Below are positions 18,408-26,628 of a stretch of DNA of 64,000 nt, piece after piece. Each line of letters begins with the position of its first letter. Positions within the stretch are counted from its first letter, which is position 1. The stretch spans positions 291,267-355,266 of the forward strand of contig NZ_JHYD01000003.1 of assembly GCF_000621505.1 (NCBI RefSeq). The letters run 5' to 3'. A program made the position numbers and the translations under genes. The notes under the pieces were generated by a model. The model was not told where the DNA came from. It saw only the letters and a list, made by a program, of their open reading frames with translations, and did not search any database. The stretch comes from Ruminiclostridium cellobioparum DSM 1351 = ATCC 15832 (GTDB taxonomy: Bacteria > Bacillota > Clostridia > Acetivibrionales > DSM-1351).

Positions 18408-18437
18408 TATAATAATATACAGTTAGCTGTTGCTAAC
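18408..18437 (+). promoter_or_regulatory. Possible -10 and hairpin before the MATE gene
   Basis: TATAAT at 18408-18413 (no convincing -35 seen) is followed by GTTAGC-TGTT-GCTAAC (18422-18437), a 6-bp perfect inverted repeat that would lie near the 5' end of the transcript. It could be an operator; nothing more can be said. Confidence 0.4.
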
Positions 18438-18479
18438 CATTCTCGCAATATGAGATTTATAAGAGATTGGGGGATTTAC

Positions 18480-19850
18480 GTGGAAGGTGTATTAACAGAT
18501 CAAAAAGAAAAACAAAAACAGTTCATATTAACAGGCAATATGTGGAAAGTCATGGTTGATTTATCCTGGCCTGCTGTAGTTGCCATGGTGTTGTATGGAA
18601 TGAATTCCATGCTGGATGTTTTTTTTGTAGGAAGGTATGTGGGTGAAACCGCATTGGCAGGAGTGTCGGTTGCCTATCCGCTGTCTCAGATCAGCGTGGG
18701 CTTTGGATCTCTTCTGGGAACTGGTGCGGGAGCCGTATTGAGCATTGCTCTGGGAGCCCGGGATATGAATACCCAGAAAAAGCTCCTGGGCAATCTCAAC
18801 CTGCTCTCCCTTGCAGTGACGGTAGTGTACATCGTATTAGGGCTGCTCTTCTCAAGCCAGATGCTGCAAATAATGGGTGCCAGCGGGCAGGAACTTATAT
18901 TGGGCGACAGCTATTTCAGGATTACCATTCTGGGTTCTTTCTTCTGGATATACGGACTTGCCGGGAACATGATCGTAAGGGCCGAAGGCCGCATGAAAAT
19001 GGCAGCCGTCATGATGGGAGCAGGGCTTCTTGTGGATGTGGCCGCCAAATATCTTCTGGTTGTCATATTCCCTCTGGGTGTGGAAGGAGCGGCATGGGCT
19101 TCGAATATAGGGATGCTGGCTTATACGGTCATCGGTTGGTTTTATTTCGGAAGGGGCCGCGCATCCTTCAGATCAAAATTGATTTCCATACGCTGGGATA
19201 AGGAGATTGGAACCTCCATCCTGAGACTGGGCATGTCGGCCTTTATTATGAGTGTAATGAGCCTGGTCCAGTCGGTATTTGTATTTAACGCGTTGGCTAA
19301 ATACGGAACAACCGCGGATATTGCTTTTTACGGCGTTGTATACCGGGTGTTCACTTTTCTGCTGACGCCCATATTCGGTTTGATGCGTGCACTTCAGCCG
19401 GCTATTGGCATCAACTATGGCGCAAAGCAGTATGACAGGGTCATTGGAGCCTATAAGCTGTTTGCGGTTGCGGCCCTGGTACTGACACTTCCGTTCTGGC
19501 TGCTGTCCATGGCGGCACCGGGACTGGTTCTTGGTGTGATGATGAAAGTTCAGGATTTCACCGGGACCCAGTTGATGAGCTTCCGTATTTATATGGCAAT
19601 TCTTCCTCTCCTGTCATTTATTTTTATGGCAATGACGCTATTCCCTTCGATAGATAAAGGAAAGCCTGCGGCGCTGATAGGCATAGCGAGACAGCTTGTT
19701 TTCTATGTGCCGGTCATGCTGCTGGTGCCCATTTGGCTGGGTGTTGCAGGTATTTACTACGGATCATTTGCCATTGATGCGGTTATAGTAATCTGGACAA
19801 TGCTCATGGTGAAAAAGGAATTTCATTTTCTGCGGCAGAGGAATGCGTGA
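18480..19850 (+). CDS. MATE family efflux transporter
   Basis: Multidrug-and-toxin-extrusion type antiporter, 456 aa, about twelve TM segments in two halves. The family start is seen in WKVMVDLSWPAVVAMVLYGMNSMLDVFFVGRYVG and the internal repeat begins near residue 235. I prefer the GTG at 18480 because GGGGGA sits 6 nt upstream; an ATG at 18450 in the same frame has no SD. It follows the salicylate-synthase gene by 121 bp and is closed by a terminator, so it is probably the last gene of the metallophore region. Export of the free chelator is a plausible but unproven role. Confidence 0.88.
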   Translation: MEGVLTDQKEKQKQFILTGNMWKVMVDLSWPAVVAMVLYGMNSMLDVFFVGRYVGETALAGVSVAYPLSQISVGFGSLLGTGAGAVLSIALGARDMNTQKKLLGNLNLLSLAVTVVYIVLGLLFSSQMLQIMGASGQELILGDSYFRITILGSFFWIYGLAGNMIVRAEGRMKMAAVMMGAGLLVDVAAKYLLVVIFPLGVEGAAWASNIGMLAYTVIGWFYFGRGRASFRSKLISIRWDKEIGTSILRLGMSAFIMSVMSLVQSVFVFNALAKYGTTADIAFYGVVYRVFTFLLTPIFGLMRALQPAIGINYGAKQYDRVIGAYKLFAVAALVLTLPFWLLSMAAPGLVLGVMMKVQDFTGTQLMSFRIYMAILPLLSFIFMAMTLFPSIDKGKPAALIGIARQLVFYVPVMLLVPIWLGVAGIYYGSFAIDAVIVIWTMLMVKKEFHFLRQRNA

Positions 19851-19878
19851 TCGGGTTGCTGTTTCAACGCCGGGCGAG

Positions 19879-19905
19879 GGCTGTCTTTTTTGAGACAGCC
19901 TTTAT
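19879..19905 (+). terminator. Rho-independent terminator after the MATE gene
   Basis: GGCTGTCT (19879-19886) pairs with AGACAGCC (19893-19900), loop of six, followed by TTTATT. Confidence 0.8.
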
Positions 19906-19959
19906 TCATTAGTGGGACTTGACTAATACGCACCGCAAATATAGTATTGATTTGGATGG

Positions 19960-19994
19960 GGACCTCTCTTTTTTGTGCACAAAAAGAGAGGTCC
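19960..19994. promoter_or_regulatory. Long inverted repeat upstream of the AraC-type gene
   Basis: GGACCTCTCTTTTT and AAAAAGAGAGGTCC flank a central GTGCAC with one unpaired T, a nearly perfect 35-nt palindrome 45 bp before the AraC-type start. It may act as terminator for readthrough, as leader hairpin, or as operator. The left half ends in a T-run, so as RNA it does not have the T-tract after the stem that an intrinsic terminator needs. Confidence 0.5.
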
Positions 19995-20038
19995 ATGGAG
20001 ATTCCGGAAGCTATACTTTTTGGTAAGGAGAGGATTGA

Positions 20039-20899
20039 ATGGAATGGATTGAGCAACTAAACAAAGCAATTGTCTATATGGAGGACCATCTGGAAGAGGG
20101 GTTCGAACTTGAAAAAGTCGCTGAAATAGCATGCTGTTCGACTTTTCATTTCCAGAGGATGTTTTCCTACATAGCCGATATTCCCTTGTCGGAGTACATA
20201 AGACGCAGAAAAATGACGCGGGCGGCCCTTGATTTACAGAACAACGATTATAAAATAATTGATGTTTCACTGAAATACGGGTATGATTCGCCAACTGCTT
20301 TTGCCCGCGCATTTAAAAATATTCATGGAATATCGCCGTCAGAAGCAAAGTCAAACGGTATAATACTCAAAGCATTTCCGCCAATCAGCTTCAAATTAAC
20401 CGTTAAAGGAGAGGCGGAAATGAATTACAGGATTGAAAAGAAAGAAGCTTTTAGAGTTGTAGGTGTAAAGAAACACTTCAAAATCAATATTGAAGAGAAT
20501 TTTGCAGAAGTTCCTGCTTTTTGGCAGGAGACAGGCGAGAGGGGCACTATACCCGAAATAGTTTCTTTGATGAACAAAGAACCCTACGGGCTTTTAGGTG
20601 TCAGTGCCTGTATGAACGGAACGGATTTTGACTACTTTATTGCGGTGGCATCTGACAGAGAGGTTCCTGAAAAGATGTGCGAATATATGGTGCCGGAATG
20701 TACATGGGCAATTTTTGAAAGTACAGGTCCGTTACCCGAAACCTTGCAGGAGCTTCAAAAGCGTATTGTAACAGAATGGCTTCCAACCTCAGGGTATGAA
20801 TATGCCGATGCGCCTGATATCGAAGTATATTCTGAGGGCAATCAGAGAGCGGAGGATTACAGGTGTGAAGCCTGGCTGCCCATTATAAAGAAAGTATAG
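20039..20899 (+). CDS. AraC family regulator with GyrI-like effector-binding domain
   Basis: Transcription regulator of 286 aa. The AraC double HTH is at the N-terminus (about residues 8-108, with CCSTFHFQRMFSYIADIPLSEYIRRRKMTRAA and YGYDSPTAFARAFKNIHGISPS). A GyrI-like/BltR-type effector domain follows from about residue 125 (FRVVGVKKHFKIN to WLPIIKKV at the end). This Rob/SoxS-like architecture usually senses small hydrophobic compounds and activates efflux genes. Here it stands alone behind a terminator and a large inverted repeat, and its target is unknown. SD AAGGAGAGG at good distance supports the start. Confidence 0.9.
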   Translation: MEWIEQLNKAIVYMEDHLEEGFELEKVAEIACCSTFHFQRMFSYIADIPLSEYIRRRKMTRAALDLQNNDYKIIDVSLKYGYDSPTAFARAFKNIHGISPSEAKSNGIILKAFPPISFKLTVKGEAEMNYRIEKKEAFRVVGVKKHFKINIEENFAEVPAFWQETGERGTIPEIVSLMNKEPYGLLGVSACMNGTDFDYFIAVASDREVPEKMCEYMVPECTWAIFESTGPLPETLQELQKRIVTEWLPTSGYEYADAPDIEVYSEGNQRAEDYRCEAWLPIIKKV

Positions 20900-20976
20900 A
20901 TAAAAATAAAATTCTGTGTAAAAGTCAGCCTTTTATGGTATACTATAATTTCAAAACTATTGAAGGGATGAAATTA

Positions 20977-21216
20977 ATGGCAGAATTTTGTAAATGTGGA
21001 TCCGTTATGATAAACGGGAATTGTACCAACAAAAAATGCAGCAATAAGACAGTTAAGGCGGCAGCTCCCGCAAAGAACAACAAAACCGTCGGTACCAAGG
21101 CAATTAAAACTGATGCAGTTGAAAAAACTGCGGCAAAAGTTACCAAGGTGCCCAGAGCGTCAAAATGTATAACTTACCATATCAGCGAACTACCTATAAA
21201 TGAACAACCAAAATAA
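20977..21216 (+). CDS. Small zinc-ribbon-like, Lys/Ala-rich protein
   Basis: 79-aa protein of unknown function. It begins with a CxC...C....C pattern (FCKCGSVMINGNCTNKKC) that looks like a single zinc ribbon, continues with a Lys/Ala/Thr-rich, probably unstructured basic middle part, and ends in KCITYHISELPINEQ. A basic linker with a Cys pair could bind nucleic acid. ATG 20977 is chosen: GAAGGG lies 9 nt upstream, and a perfect -10 TATAAT (20944-20949) places the transcription start downstream of the frame's earlier ATG at 20935. Terminator follows. I do not recognise the family. Confidence 0.75.
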   Translation: MAEFCKCGSVMINGNCTNKKCSNKTVKAAAPAKNNKTVGTKAIKTDAVEKTAAKVTKVPRASKCITYHISELPINEQPK

Positions 21217-21277
21217 AAGATGTAAAAGCTGTTCAGATACATAGTATCATCGTATTACAGCTATAAAAAAGTATAAA

Positions 21278-21327
21278 GGCAAAAAACAACGTTAACTTTT
21301 GAGAACGTTGTTTTTTTGCCTGTTTTT
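21278..21327 (+). terminator. Strong terminator before the first ger operon
   Basis: GGCAAAAAACAACGTT (21278-21293) pairs with AACGTTGTTTTTTTGCC (21304-21320), followed by TGTTTTT. The stem has A-runs and T-runs on its two sides, so it could work in both directions. The rest of the 21217-21448 gap holds nothing recognisable apart from an SD (AGAGGCGG) before gerA. Confidence 0.85.
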
Positions 21328-21448
21328 ATTATCCGGTAATATAAATTTTTAATTGCCGTCTTTGTTCTAGATATATTTGGCATGGATAAATAGGCCGACA
21401 CATTCACATAATTTATTTATTAACAAATATGGCAAGAGGCGGTACAAA

Positions 21449-23275
21449 ATGAGTATTTTTACGGCGATGAGAAAATTATTCATATATTCGGAACCTAAAA
21501 TTCATAACCTTGGATTTGAGCTTTTGGAAAGCGATGATGAAGGTGCTCTTCAGCCTCCCAATCAAACTCAGGCAAATCAGAATACTAAAAATAGCGGACT
21601 TAATAATAATGAGATGAGCAAGGGAAATAAAAATGCCATAAAGCCTCTTGGGGTCAGTGAGTGGAATAAAAGCAGAAAAGGTGATGGCGAAAATCAGAAA
21701 TTAAACCCGAGCCAGACTCAAAACCAAAACCAGGCTCAAAATGATACTATTTCAAAGGATTTGAGCTACAGTCTGAATGTGCTGAAAGAGAAATTCGGAG
21801 TACCCAAAAATGAGGATATTGTCTTCCGAAAATTCAAAATCGGTAAAAAGCTGGATTGCTTTATGATTTATGTGGAAGGGATGATTGATAAGAATTCAAT
21901 AAATCTGTCAATGCTTCCCACACTTATGTCAAAAGATATTTTAGAAGATATGGGAAAGCAATCTCCTGTCGATTTTTTGATAGAGACTGTCATACCTGTT
22001 CACAATCTAAAGAAAGAGAGCTTATATGGTGAATGCATCAAGCAGGTATTGAGCGGAGCCAGTGTGCTGTTTGTAGAAGGCTGTACCGAATGTATTGTCA
22101 TGGAAACCAGAGGATATGAAAAAAGAAGTGTCGAATCCCCCAAGACTGAAATGGTTGTAATGGGTGCACAGGAAGCCTTTACCGAAAATTTGCGCACAAA
22201 CCTTACCCTTGTAAGAAGAATTCTGAAAACTCAAAAGCTTGTAACTGAATTGATTCCCGCAGGCGATATTAATAATACAATGTGCGCGATATTATATCTG
22301 GACGGGGTTGCAAGTCCCAGAGTAGTACAGGAAGTAATAAAACGTATAAAAAGCATAAAAACAGATTTGATCATCGGAAGCGGAATGGTGGAACAATTTA
22401 TTGAAGATAGGCCGCTGATGCTGTTTCCGCAAGTTCTCTCAACTGAAAGACCTGACAGAACCGCTTCATTCATCATGGATGGGCAGGTTGTAATAATAAC
22501 TGAGGGAGCACCATTTTCAATGGCTGTTCCAGTGACGTTTTTCAGATTGCTTCACACTTCGGAGGACTCCTTTACACGCTGGCCCTTTGGAACCTTCTTA
22601 AGACTGCTGAGGCTGTTCGGACTTTTTTGCGCAACACTGCTTCCCGGCCTGTATGTGGCAATGGTGATGTTTCACCCTGAAATGCTTCCTACAGAACTGC
22701 TTGCCTCAATTGTCAAATCAAAGGAATTGGTTCCTTTTCCGACTCTGCTGGAAGTTCTTATAATGGAAATAGCTTTTGAACTGATAAGAGAAGGAGGCAT
22801 AAGGATTCCAAGTATTATCGGTCAAACCCTGGGTATAGTCGGGGCACTTATCTTGGGACAGGCTGCAGTATCGGCAGGTCTGGTAAGCCCCATGCTTGTA
22901 ATAATCGTTTCGGTCACGGCATTGGGAAGTTTCGCTATCCCAAATTACAGCATGGGTCTGGCTATAAGAATAGAGAGATTCTTTTTTATAATTGCGGGCG
23001 CTTTTTTAGGATTTTTTGGAATAGCCTTTGTCATATTTACTTTAGGGTGCATTACCTGCAGTATAAAGTCTTTTGGTATTCCTTTCCTGACACCTGTGGC
23101 GCCCAAGACCAAGGCTAATCCGGATGTGGTTTTAAGGACACCCATATGGATGCAGGATAAACGTCCTGACCCATTTCAGACTGCCAACCGGCAAAAGCAG
23201 GGAAAGAATGTAAAAAACTGGGCGCTTAAAGAAGAACCGAAACAAAAGGATGATAACAGCAATGGAAATAAATGA
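21449..23275 (+). CDS. Spore germination receptor subunit A (GerA/GerKA family)
   Basis: A subunit of a germinant receptor in the inner spore membrane, 608 aa. N-terminal soluble half with the family segments FRKFKIGKKLDCFMIYVEGM, VPVHNLKKES-like region, NLTLVRRILKTQKLV and LFPQVLSTERPD; C-terminal membrane half with about five TM segments, ending SIKSFGIPFLTPVAPK. Residues about 30-105 are an unusual Asn/Gln/Lys-rich stretch (many Asn, Gln, Ser; few hydrophobics) predicted to be disordered. ATG 21449 has AGAGGCGG in front; an in-frame ATG 72 bp upstream lacks an SD. The 3' end overlaps gerB by 14 bp. Confidence 0.92.
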   Translation: MSIFTAMRKLFIYSEPKIHNLGFELLESDDEGALQPPNQTQANQNTKNSGLNNNEMSKGNKNAIKPLGVSEWNKSRKGDGENQKLNPSQTQNQNQAQNDTISKDLSYSLNVLKEKFGVPKNEDIVFRKFKIGKKLDCFMIYVEGMIDKNSINLSMLPTLMSKDILEDMGKQSPVDFLIETVIPVHNLKKESLYGECIKQVLSGASVLFVEGCTECIVMETRGYEKRSVESPKTEMVVMGAQEAFTENLRTNLTLVRRILKTQKLVTELIPAGDINNTMCAILYLDGVASPRVVQEVIKRIKSIKTDLIIGSGMVEQFIEDRPLMLFPQVLSTERPDRTASFIMDGQVVIITEGAPFSMAVPVTFFRLLHTSEDSFTRWPFGTFLRLLRLFGLFCATLLPGLYVAMVMFHPEMLPTELLASIVKSKELVPFPTLLEVLIMEIAFELIREGGIRIPSIIGQTLGIVGALILGQAAVSAGLVSPMLVIIVSVTALGSFAIPNYSMGLAIRIERFFFIIAGAFLGFFGIAFVIFTLGCITCSIKSFGIPFLTPVAPKTKANPDVVLRTPIWMQDKRPDPFQTANRQKQGKNVKNWALKEEPKQKDDNSNGNK

Positions 23276-24365
23276 AGGTAAATTTGGTGTCCAGGAGGCT
23301 GTATGCCTGGCTACAATTTCCATGAGCACGAAAATATTTTTTACAAGTCCTGCTTTCCTGACAAATTACGTTGGCAATGCAGGCTGGCAGATGACAATTA
23401 TTTCCGCTATTATTTCAATAATAGTATTCAGTTTTGTTTATATATTGCTGAAAAGGTTTCCAGGTAAAGATATTATTCAAATATATGATATTTCTTTTGG
23501 AAGGCTGATAGGTTTTATTTTCTCATTTGTATTTGCGGCAGCTTTCCTGGAAACAGCAGCTATGCTTTTGCGGGAGTTTGTGGACGTTATCAAGGTATAT
23601 GTATTCAGAGAGACACCGCCGGACATTCTGATATGGACAGTGGTTATTGCTGCAGTGCTCTCTTCTTTTTTAGGTCTTGAAACACTGGCCAGAATATCAA
23701 AATTAACGGCTTATATATTGCTTGTTACCTATTTTATCTTACTGCTGCTTGCAATACCTCAGTATAATCCTACGAATTTATTCCCGTTTTTTGGTTATGG
23801 TATAGATAAAACTTTAATTCATGGAATACGGCGAAGTTCTGCTTATGGGGAGGTAATGATATTAACAGTATTTGCGGGTTCGCTTCAAGGAACAGGATAT
23901 ATTAAGAAAGCAGGGTTTATATCATTAATTTTTTCCTGTTTGATATTAGCACTTGGTTTATTGGCTTTCAGTATGGCATATCCGTATGAAACTACCCAGG
24001 AATTAATCGCACCGGTTTATGTTCTGGCAAGAGGAATCAAGTATGGCACCTTTTTCCAGAGACTGGATCCAATTTTTTTATTCTTATGGATTTTTGCTTC
24101 ACACATTGCTATTTCAATTCTTTTTTACTGTGCGGTCAGCTGCTATTCTAAAATATTCAGATTGTCTGATTTGAGACCTATTATTGGACCCATGGCGGTC
24201 CTCCTATATACTTTGGCAATGCTGCCCAGGGATTTTACAAGTGTTATTGAGGGAAATGTCCATGCCATAAGGGAATATGGCTGGGTCATTTTTTATGTAT
24301 TGCCGTTGATTACACTTATAGTTGCCGCAATTAGAAAAAAGAAAGGAGGTACTCAAAATGCGTAG
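23262..24365 (+). CDS. Spore germination receptor subunit B (GerB/GerKB family)
   Basis: Amino-acid-permease-like B subunit of the germinant receptor, about 367 aa, ten or so TM segments. It starts MEINEGKFGVQEAVCLATI in the way GerB proteins do (Lys-(I/F)-x-x-x-Gln) and carries FPFFGYGIDKTLIHG, corresponding to the family's ligand-site loop, and PRDFTSVIEGNVHAIREYGW near the end. I chose ATG 23262 (AAAAGGA at 11 nt); ATG 23250 has its SD too close. It overlaps gerA and gerC, so A, B and C are translated as a unit. Confidence 0.92.
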   Translation: MEINEGKFGVQEAVCLATISMSTKIFFTSPAFLTNYVGNAGWQMTIISAIISIIVFSFVYILLKRFPGKDIIQIYDISFGRLIGFIFSFVFAAAFLETAAMLLREFVDVIKVYVFRETPPDILIWTVVIAAVLSSFLGLETLARISKLTAYILLVTYFILLLLAIPQYNPTNLFPFFGYGIDKTLIHGIRRSSAYGEVMILTVFAGSLQGTGYIKKAGFISLIFSCLILALGLLAFSMAYPYETTQELIAPVYVLARGIKYGTFFQRLDPIFLFLWIFASHIAISILFYCAVSCYSKIFRLSDLRPIIGPMAVLLYTLAMLPRDFTSVIEGNVHAIREYGWVIFYVLPLITLIVAAIRKKKGGTQNA

Positions 24366-25626
24366 AATCCTGGTCTTAATACTGATACTATCCGGTCTTC
24401 CTGCCTTAACAGCCTGTTATGATGCACTGGAAGTTGATGATTGGGCATATGTCTATACGATGGGAGTTGATAAGGGCATCTCCAATAAACTTCGTATAAC
24501 CGTTCAACTTCCGACCATGAAAAGTTCGGGGGGCGGGATAGACGGGGGAGGACAGAGTTCCACAGGATCGGGAAACAAGGACTTTGTTGTAATATCTCTG
24601 GACTGTCCGACCTTCTACACAGGAGTTAATATGATAAACTCTTCTCTATCAAGAAAAATAAACTATAGTCACTCCAAATATTTTGTTGTTTCGGAGGATA
24701 TTGCGAAGGAGGGTATGGGAAATCTGATGAGTGCTTTTGTACGGGACAGACAAATAAGAAGAACCATGCATATGATAGTTGTCAAGGGTAAAGCCAGAGA
24801 TTTCATTAAAGAAATAAATCCGGTTCTGGGTACTGCCTTGTCCAAAACTCAGGAAGGTATGATGAATATGGAAAAAGTCAACGGCTTTTTTGACGACAAC
24901 GATTTAGGCAGCTTCATTGACGACATAAAATCCCATAAGATACAGCCTGTTTCTGTTCTTGCAGCAATAAATGATTTTTCAAACTATAAAAAGGAAGGGC
25001 AGCCTACCGATGAGATCAAATCGGCCGGCGATTATTACGCAGGTGAATTGCCAAGAAGTGACGGCAATAAAACGGAATATCTGGGAACTGCCATTTTTAA
25101 TGGGGGTAAAATGGTCGGTGAGTTTAATGGTGATGAGACCCGTGCCTTACTGATGATAAAAGGAGAATACGAGACAGGATCTTATGTAATTCATGATCCC
25201 TACAACTCAAAATTGCTGGATACTATTATTGTAAATCAGCAGAAAAAACCCGATACAAAAATTGATTTTAAAAAAGAAGGAAAGCCTGACATAGAGGTTA
25301 AGATTTTTCTCGAAGGAGAAATTCAGGCTCTTCAAAGTACGGTAAATTATGAGAGTATGGAATATAAACCCATTTTGGAGAACAAAGTGGAGACCTTTTT
25401 AAAAGAACAGATCGATAAAAGCATAAGTAAAGCACTGGCTCTGAACAGTGACGTATTTGGTTTTGGGGAAAAGGCGAGTATGAAGTTTTTAACAATCCAG
25501 GATTGGGAAGAATACAAGTGGCTTGAAAAGTTTAAGGATTCCAGTATTAAAACGGAAGTACAATTTGTAATACGCAGGACAGGTACACTTATAAAAACCA
25601 ATCCGACAAAGGATGGTAAACAATGA
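24358..25626 (+). CDS. Spore germination receptor lipoprotein, subunit C (GerC/GerKC family)
   Basis: Lipoprotein of 422 aa exposed on the outer face of the inner spore membrane. Signal peptide MRRILVLILILSGLPALTAC with lipobox LTAC (Cys20), then the GerC start YDALEVDDWAYVYTMGVDKG, a Gly/Ser-rich loop (SSGGGIDGGGQSSTGSG) and the C-terminal GerC domain with DVFGFGEKASMKF. The SD AAAGGAGGT is very strong. It overlaps gerB by 8 bp and shares ATGA with the following small gene. Confidence 0.92.
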   Translation: MRRILVLILILSGLPALTACYDALEVDDWAYVYTMGVDKGISNKLRITVQLPTMKSSGGGIDGGGQSSTGSGNKDFVVISLDCPTFYTGVNMINSSLSRKINYSHSKYFVVSEDIAKEGMGNLMSAFVRDRQIRRTMHMIVVKGKARDFIKEINPVLGTALSKTQEGMMNMEKVNGFFDDNDLGSFIDDIKSHKIQPVSVLAAINDFSNYKKEGQPTDEIKSAGDYYAGELPRSDGNKTEYLGTAIFNGGKMVGEFNGDETRALLMIKGEYETGSYVIHDPYNSKLLDTIIVNQQKKPDTKIDFKKEGKPDIEVKIFLEGEIQALQSTVNYESMEYKPILENKVETFLKEQIDKSISKALALNSDVFGFGEKASMKFLTIQDWEEYKWLEKFKDSSIKTEVQFVIRRTGTLIKTNPTKDGKQ

Positions 25627-25784
25627 AATATTTACTTCTGGTGGTTTTAATGCTTGTTTCCATATATCCGTTAAGTTACGCGGTATACAACATAAAGCAC
25701 AATAAAATATATCCGGCCATTGGTTGTATTCTCCTGATTATAATATCCTTCGGTATTTCAATTTACAGAGCTTTTTTCATATAG
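25623..25784 (+). CDS. Small two-TM protein of the ger operon (candidate D subunit)
   Basis: 53-aa membrane protein encoded in ATGA overlap with gerC. Two hydrophobic stretches (MKYLLLVVLMLVSIYPLSYA and PAIGCILLIIISFGISIYRA) are separated by a short polar loop with HNK. Small two-TM D proteins encoded in or next to receptor operons have been reported in Bacillus to modulate receptor function. The position and size fit, but I infer homology from layout and not from sequence. The terminator follows 6 bp later, so it is the last gene of the operon. Confidence 0.75.
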   Translation: MKYLLLVVLMLVSIYPLSYAVYNIKHNKIYPAIGCILLIIISFGISIYRAFFI

Positions 25785-25790
25785 ATTTAA

Positions 25791-25834
25791 AAACAGCGGC
25801 AACCTTTAAATTGTAAAGGTTGCCGCTGTTTTTA
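25791..25834 (+). terminator. Terminator of the first ger operon
   Basis: AAACAGCGGCAACCTTTA and TAAAGGTTGCCGCTGTTT form an 18-bp perfect stem with a five-base loop, followed by TTTA. Confidence 0.9.
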
Positions 25835-25912
25835 CAGGGTAGCATCTCAGCATTTACTTAATTGATAAGCCGGCAGATGTAAGATATAATTAAAGAAAAA
25901 AAGGGGATTATT

Positions 25913-26500
25913 ATGGATTATAGAGAACGTTTTCTTGAAATATATAATACTTACATACATCGTGAAGGCTCCGACAAACTGCTGGAATATCTTTTATCCA
26001 AATCAAGTGACTTTTTTACGGCACCTGCCAGTACAAGATTCCATGGAGCCTACGAGGGTGGTCTTGTCGAGCATAGCTTGAATGTTTACGAGTGTCTGAA
26101 GGATTACCTGGCGAGAGAAAGGGTACACAGTGTCTACAGGCTGGATTATGATGAGGAAAGTATTGCGATTGTCGGCCTGCTTCATGACCTGTGCAAGATT
26201 AATTGCTATAAGGCAGGGACCAGGAATGTAAAGGACGAGAACGGTATCTGGCAGAGTGTCCCTACATATGAGTATGATGACAGGCTGCCCTATGGGCATG
26301 GTGAAAAATCCGTATATATTATCACCGGTTTTATGAAGCTGACAAGGGAGGAAGCATTTGCAATAAGATATCATATGGGATTCTCAGGTGTTGAGGATAA
26401 GAGAAATGTGGGAGATGCATTTGAACAGTTTCCTCTGGCGTTTGCCTTAAACACTGCCGATATGGAAGCTACATACTTTTTGGAAGGAAAGAAAAAGTAA
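25913..26500 (+). CDS. HD-domain hydrolase
   Basis: 195-aa predicted metal-dependent phosphohydrolase. HD-domain residues: His in GGLVEHSLNVYEC (near residue 54), the HD pair in GLLHDLCKIN (near 88), His in YGHGEKSVY and Asp in NTADMEATY at the end. Substrate unknown; similar domains act on nucleotides or RNA 3' ends (YhaM type) or cyclic dinucleotides. SD AAAAGGGGA supports the ATG. It is transcribed alone between a terminator and the LTA-synthase-like gene, with no partner to indicate a role. Confidence 0.85.
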   Translation: MDYRERFLEIYNTYIHREGSDKLLEYLLSKSSDFFTAPASTRFHGAYEGGLVEHSLNVYECLKDYLARERVHSVYRLDYDEESIAIVGLLHDLCKINCYKAGTRNVKDENGIWQSVPTYEYDDRLPYGHGEKSVYIITGFMKLTREEAFAIRYHMGFSGVEDKRNVGDAFEQFPLAFALNTADMEATYFLEGKKK

Positions 26501-26628
26501 TTATGTTTTTATTGATTGAATATTTGAAGAGTTAATTAATAATAATTAATATAAATGATTCTTATTAAGCTGAGAGTTCGGCACAATAAAAATACTCAAA
26601 AATATAAAAGAACAGGAAGTATGATTTT

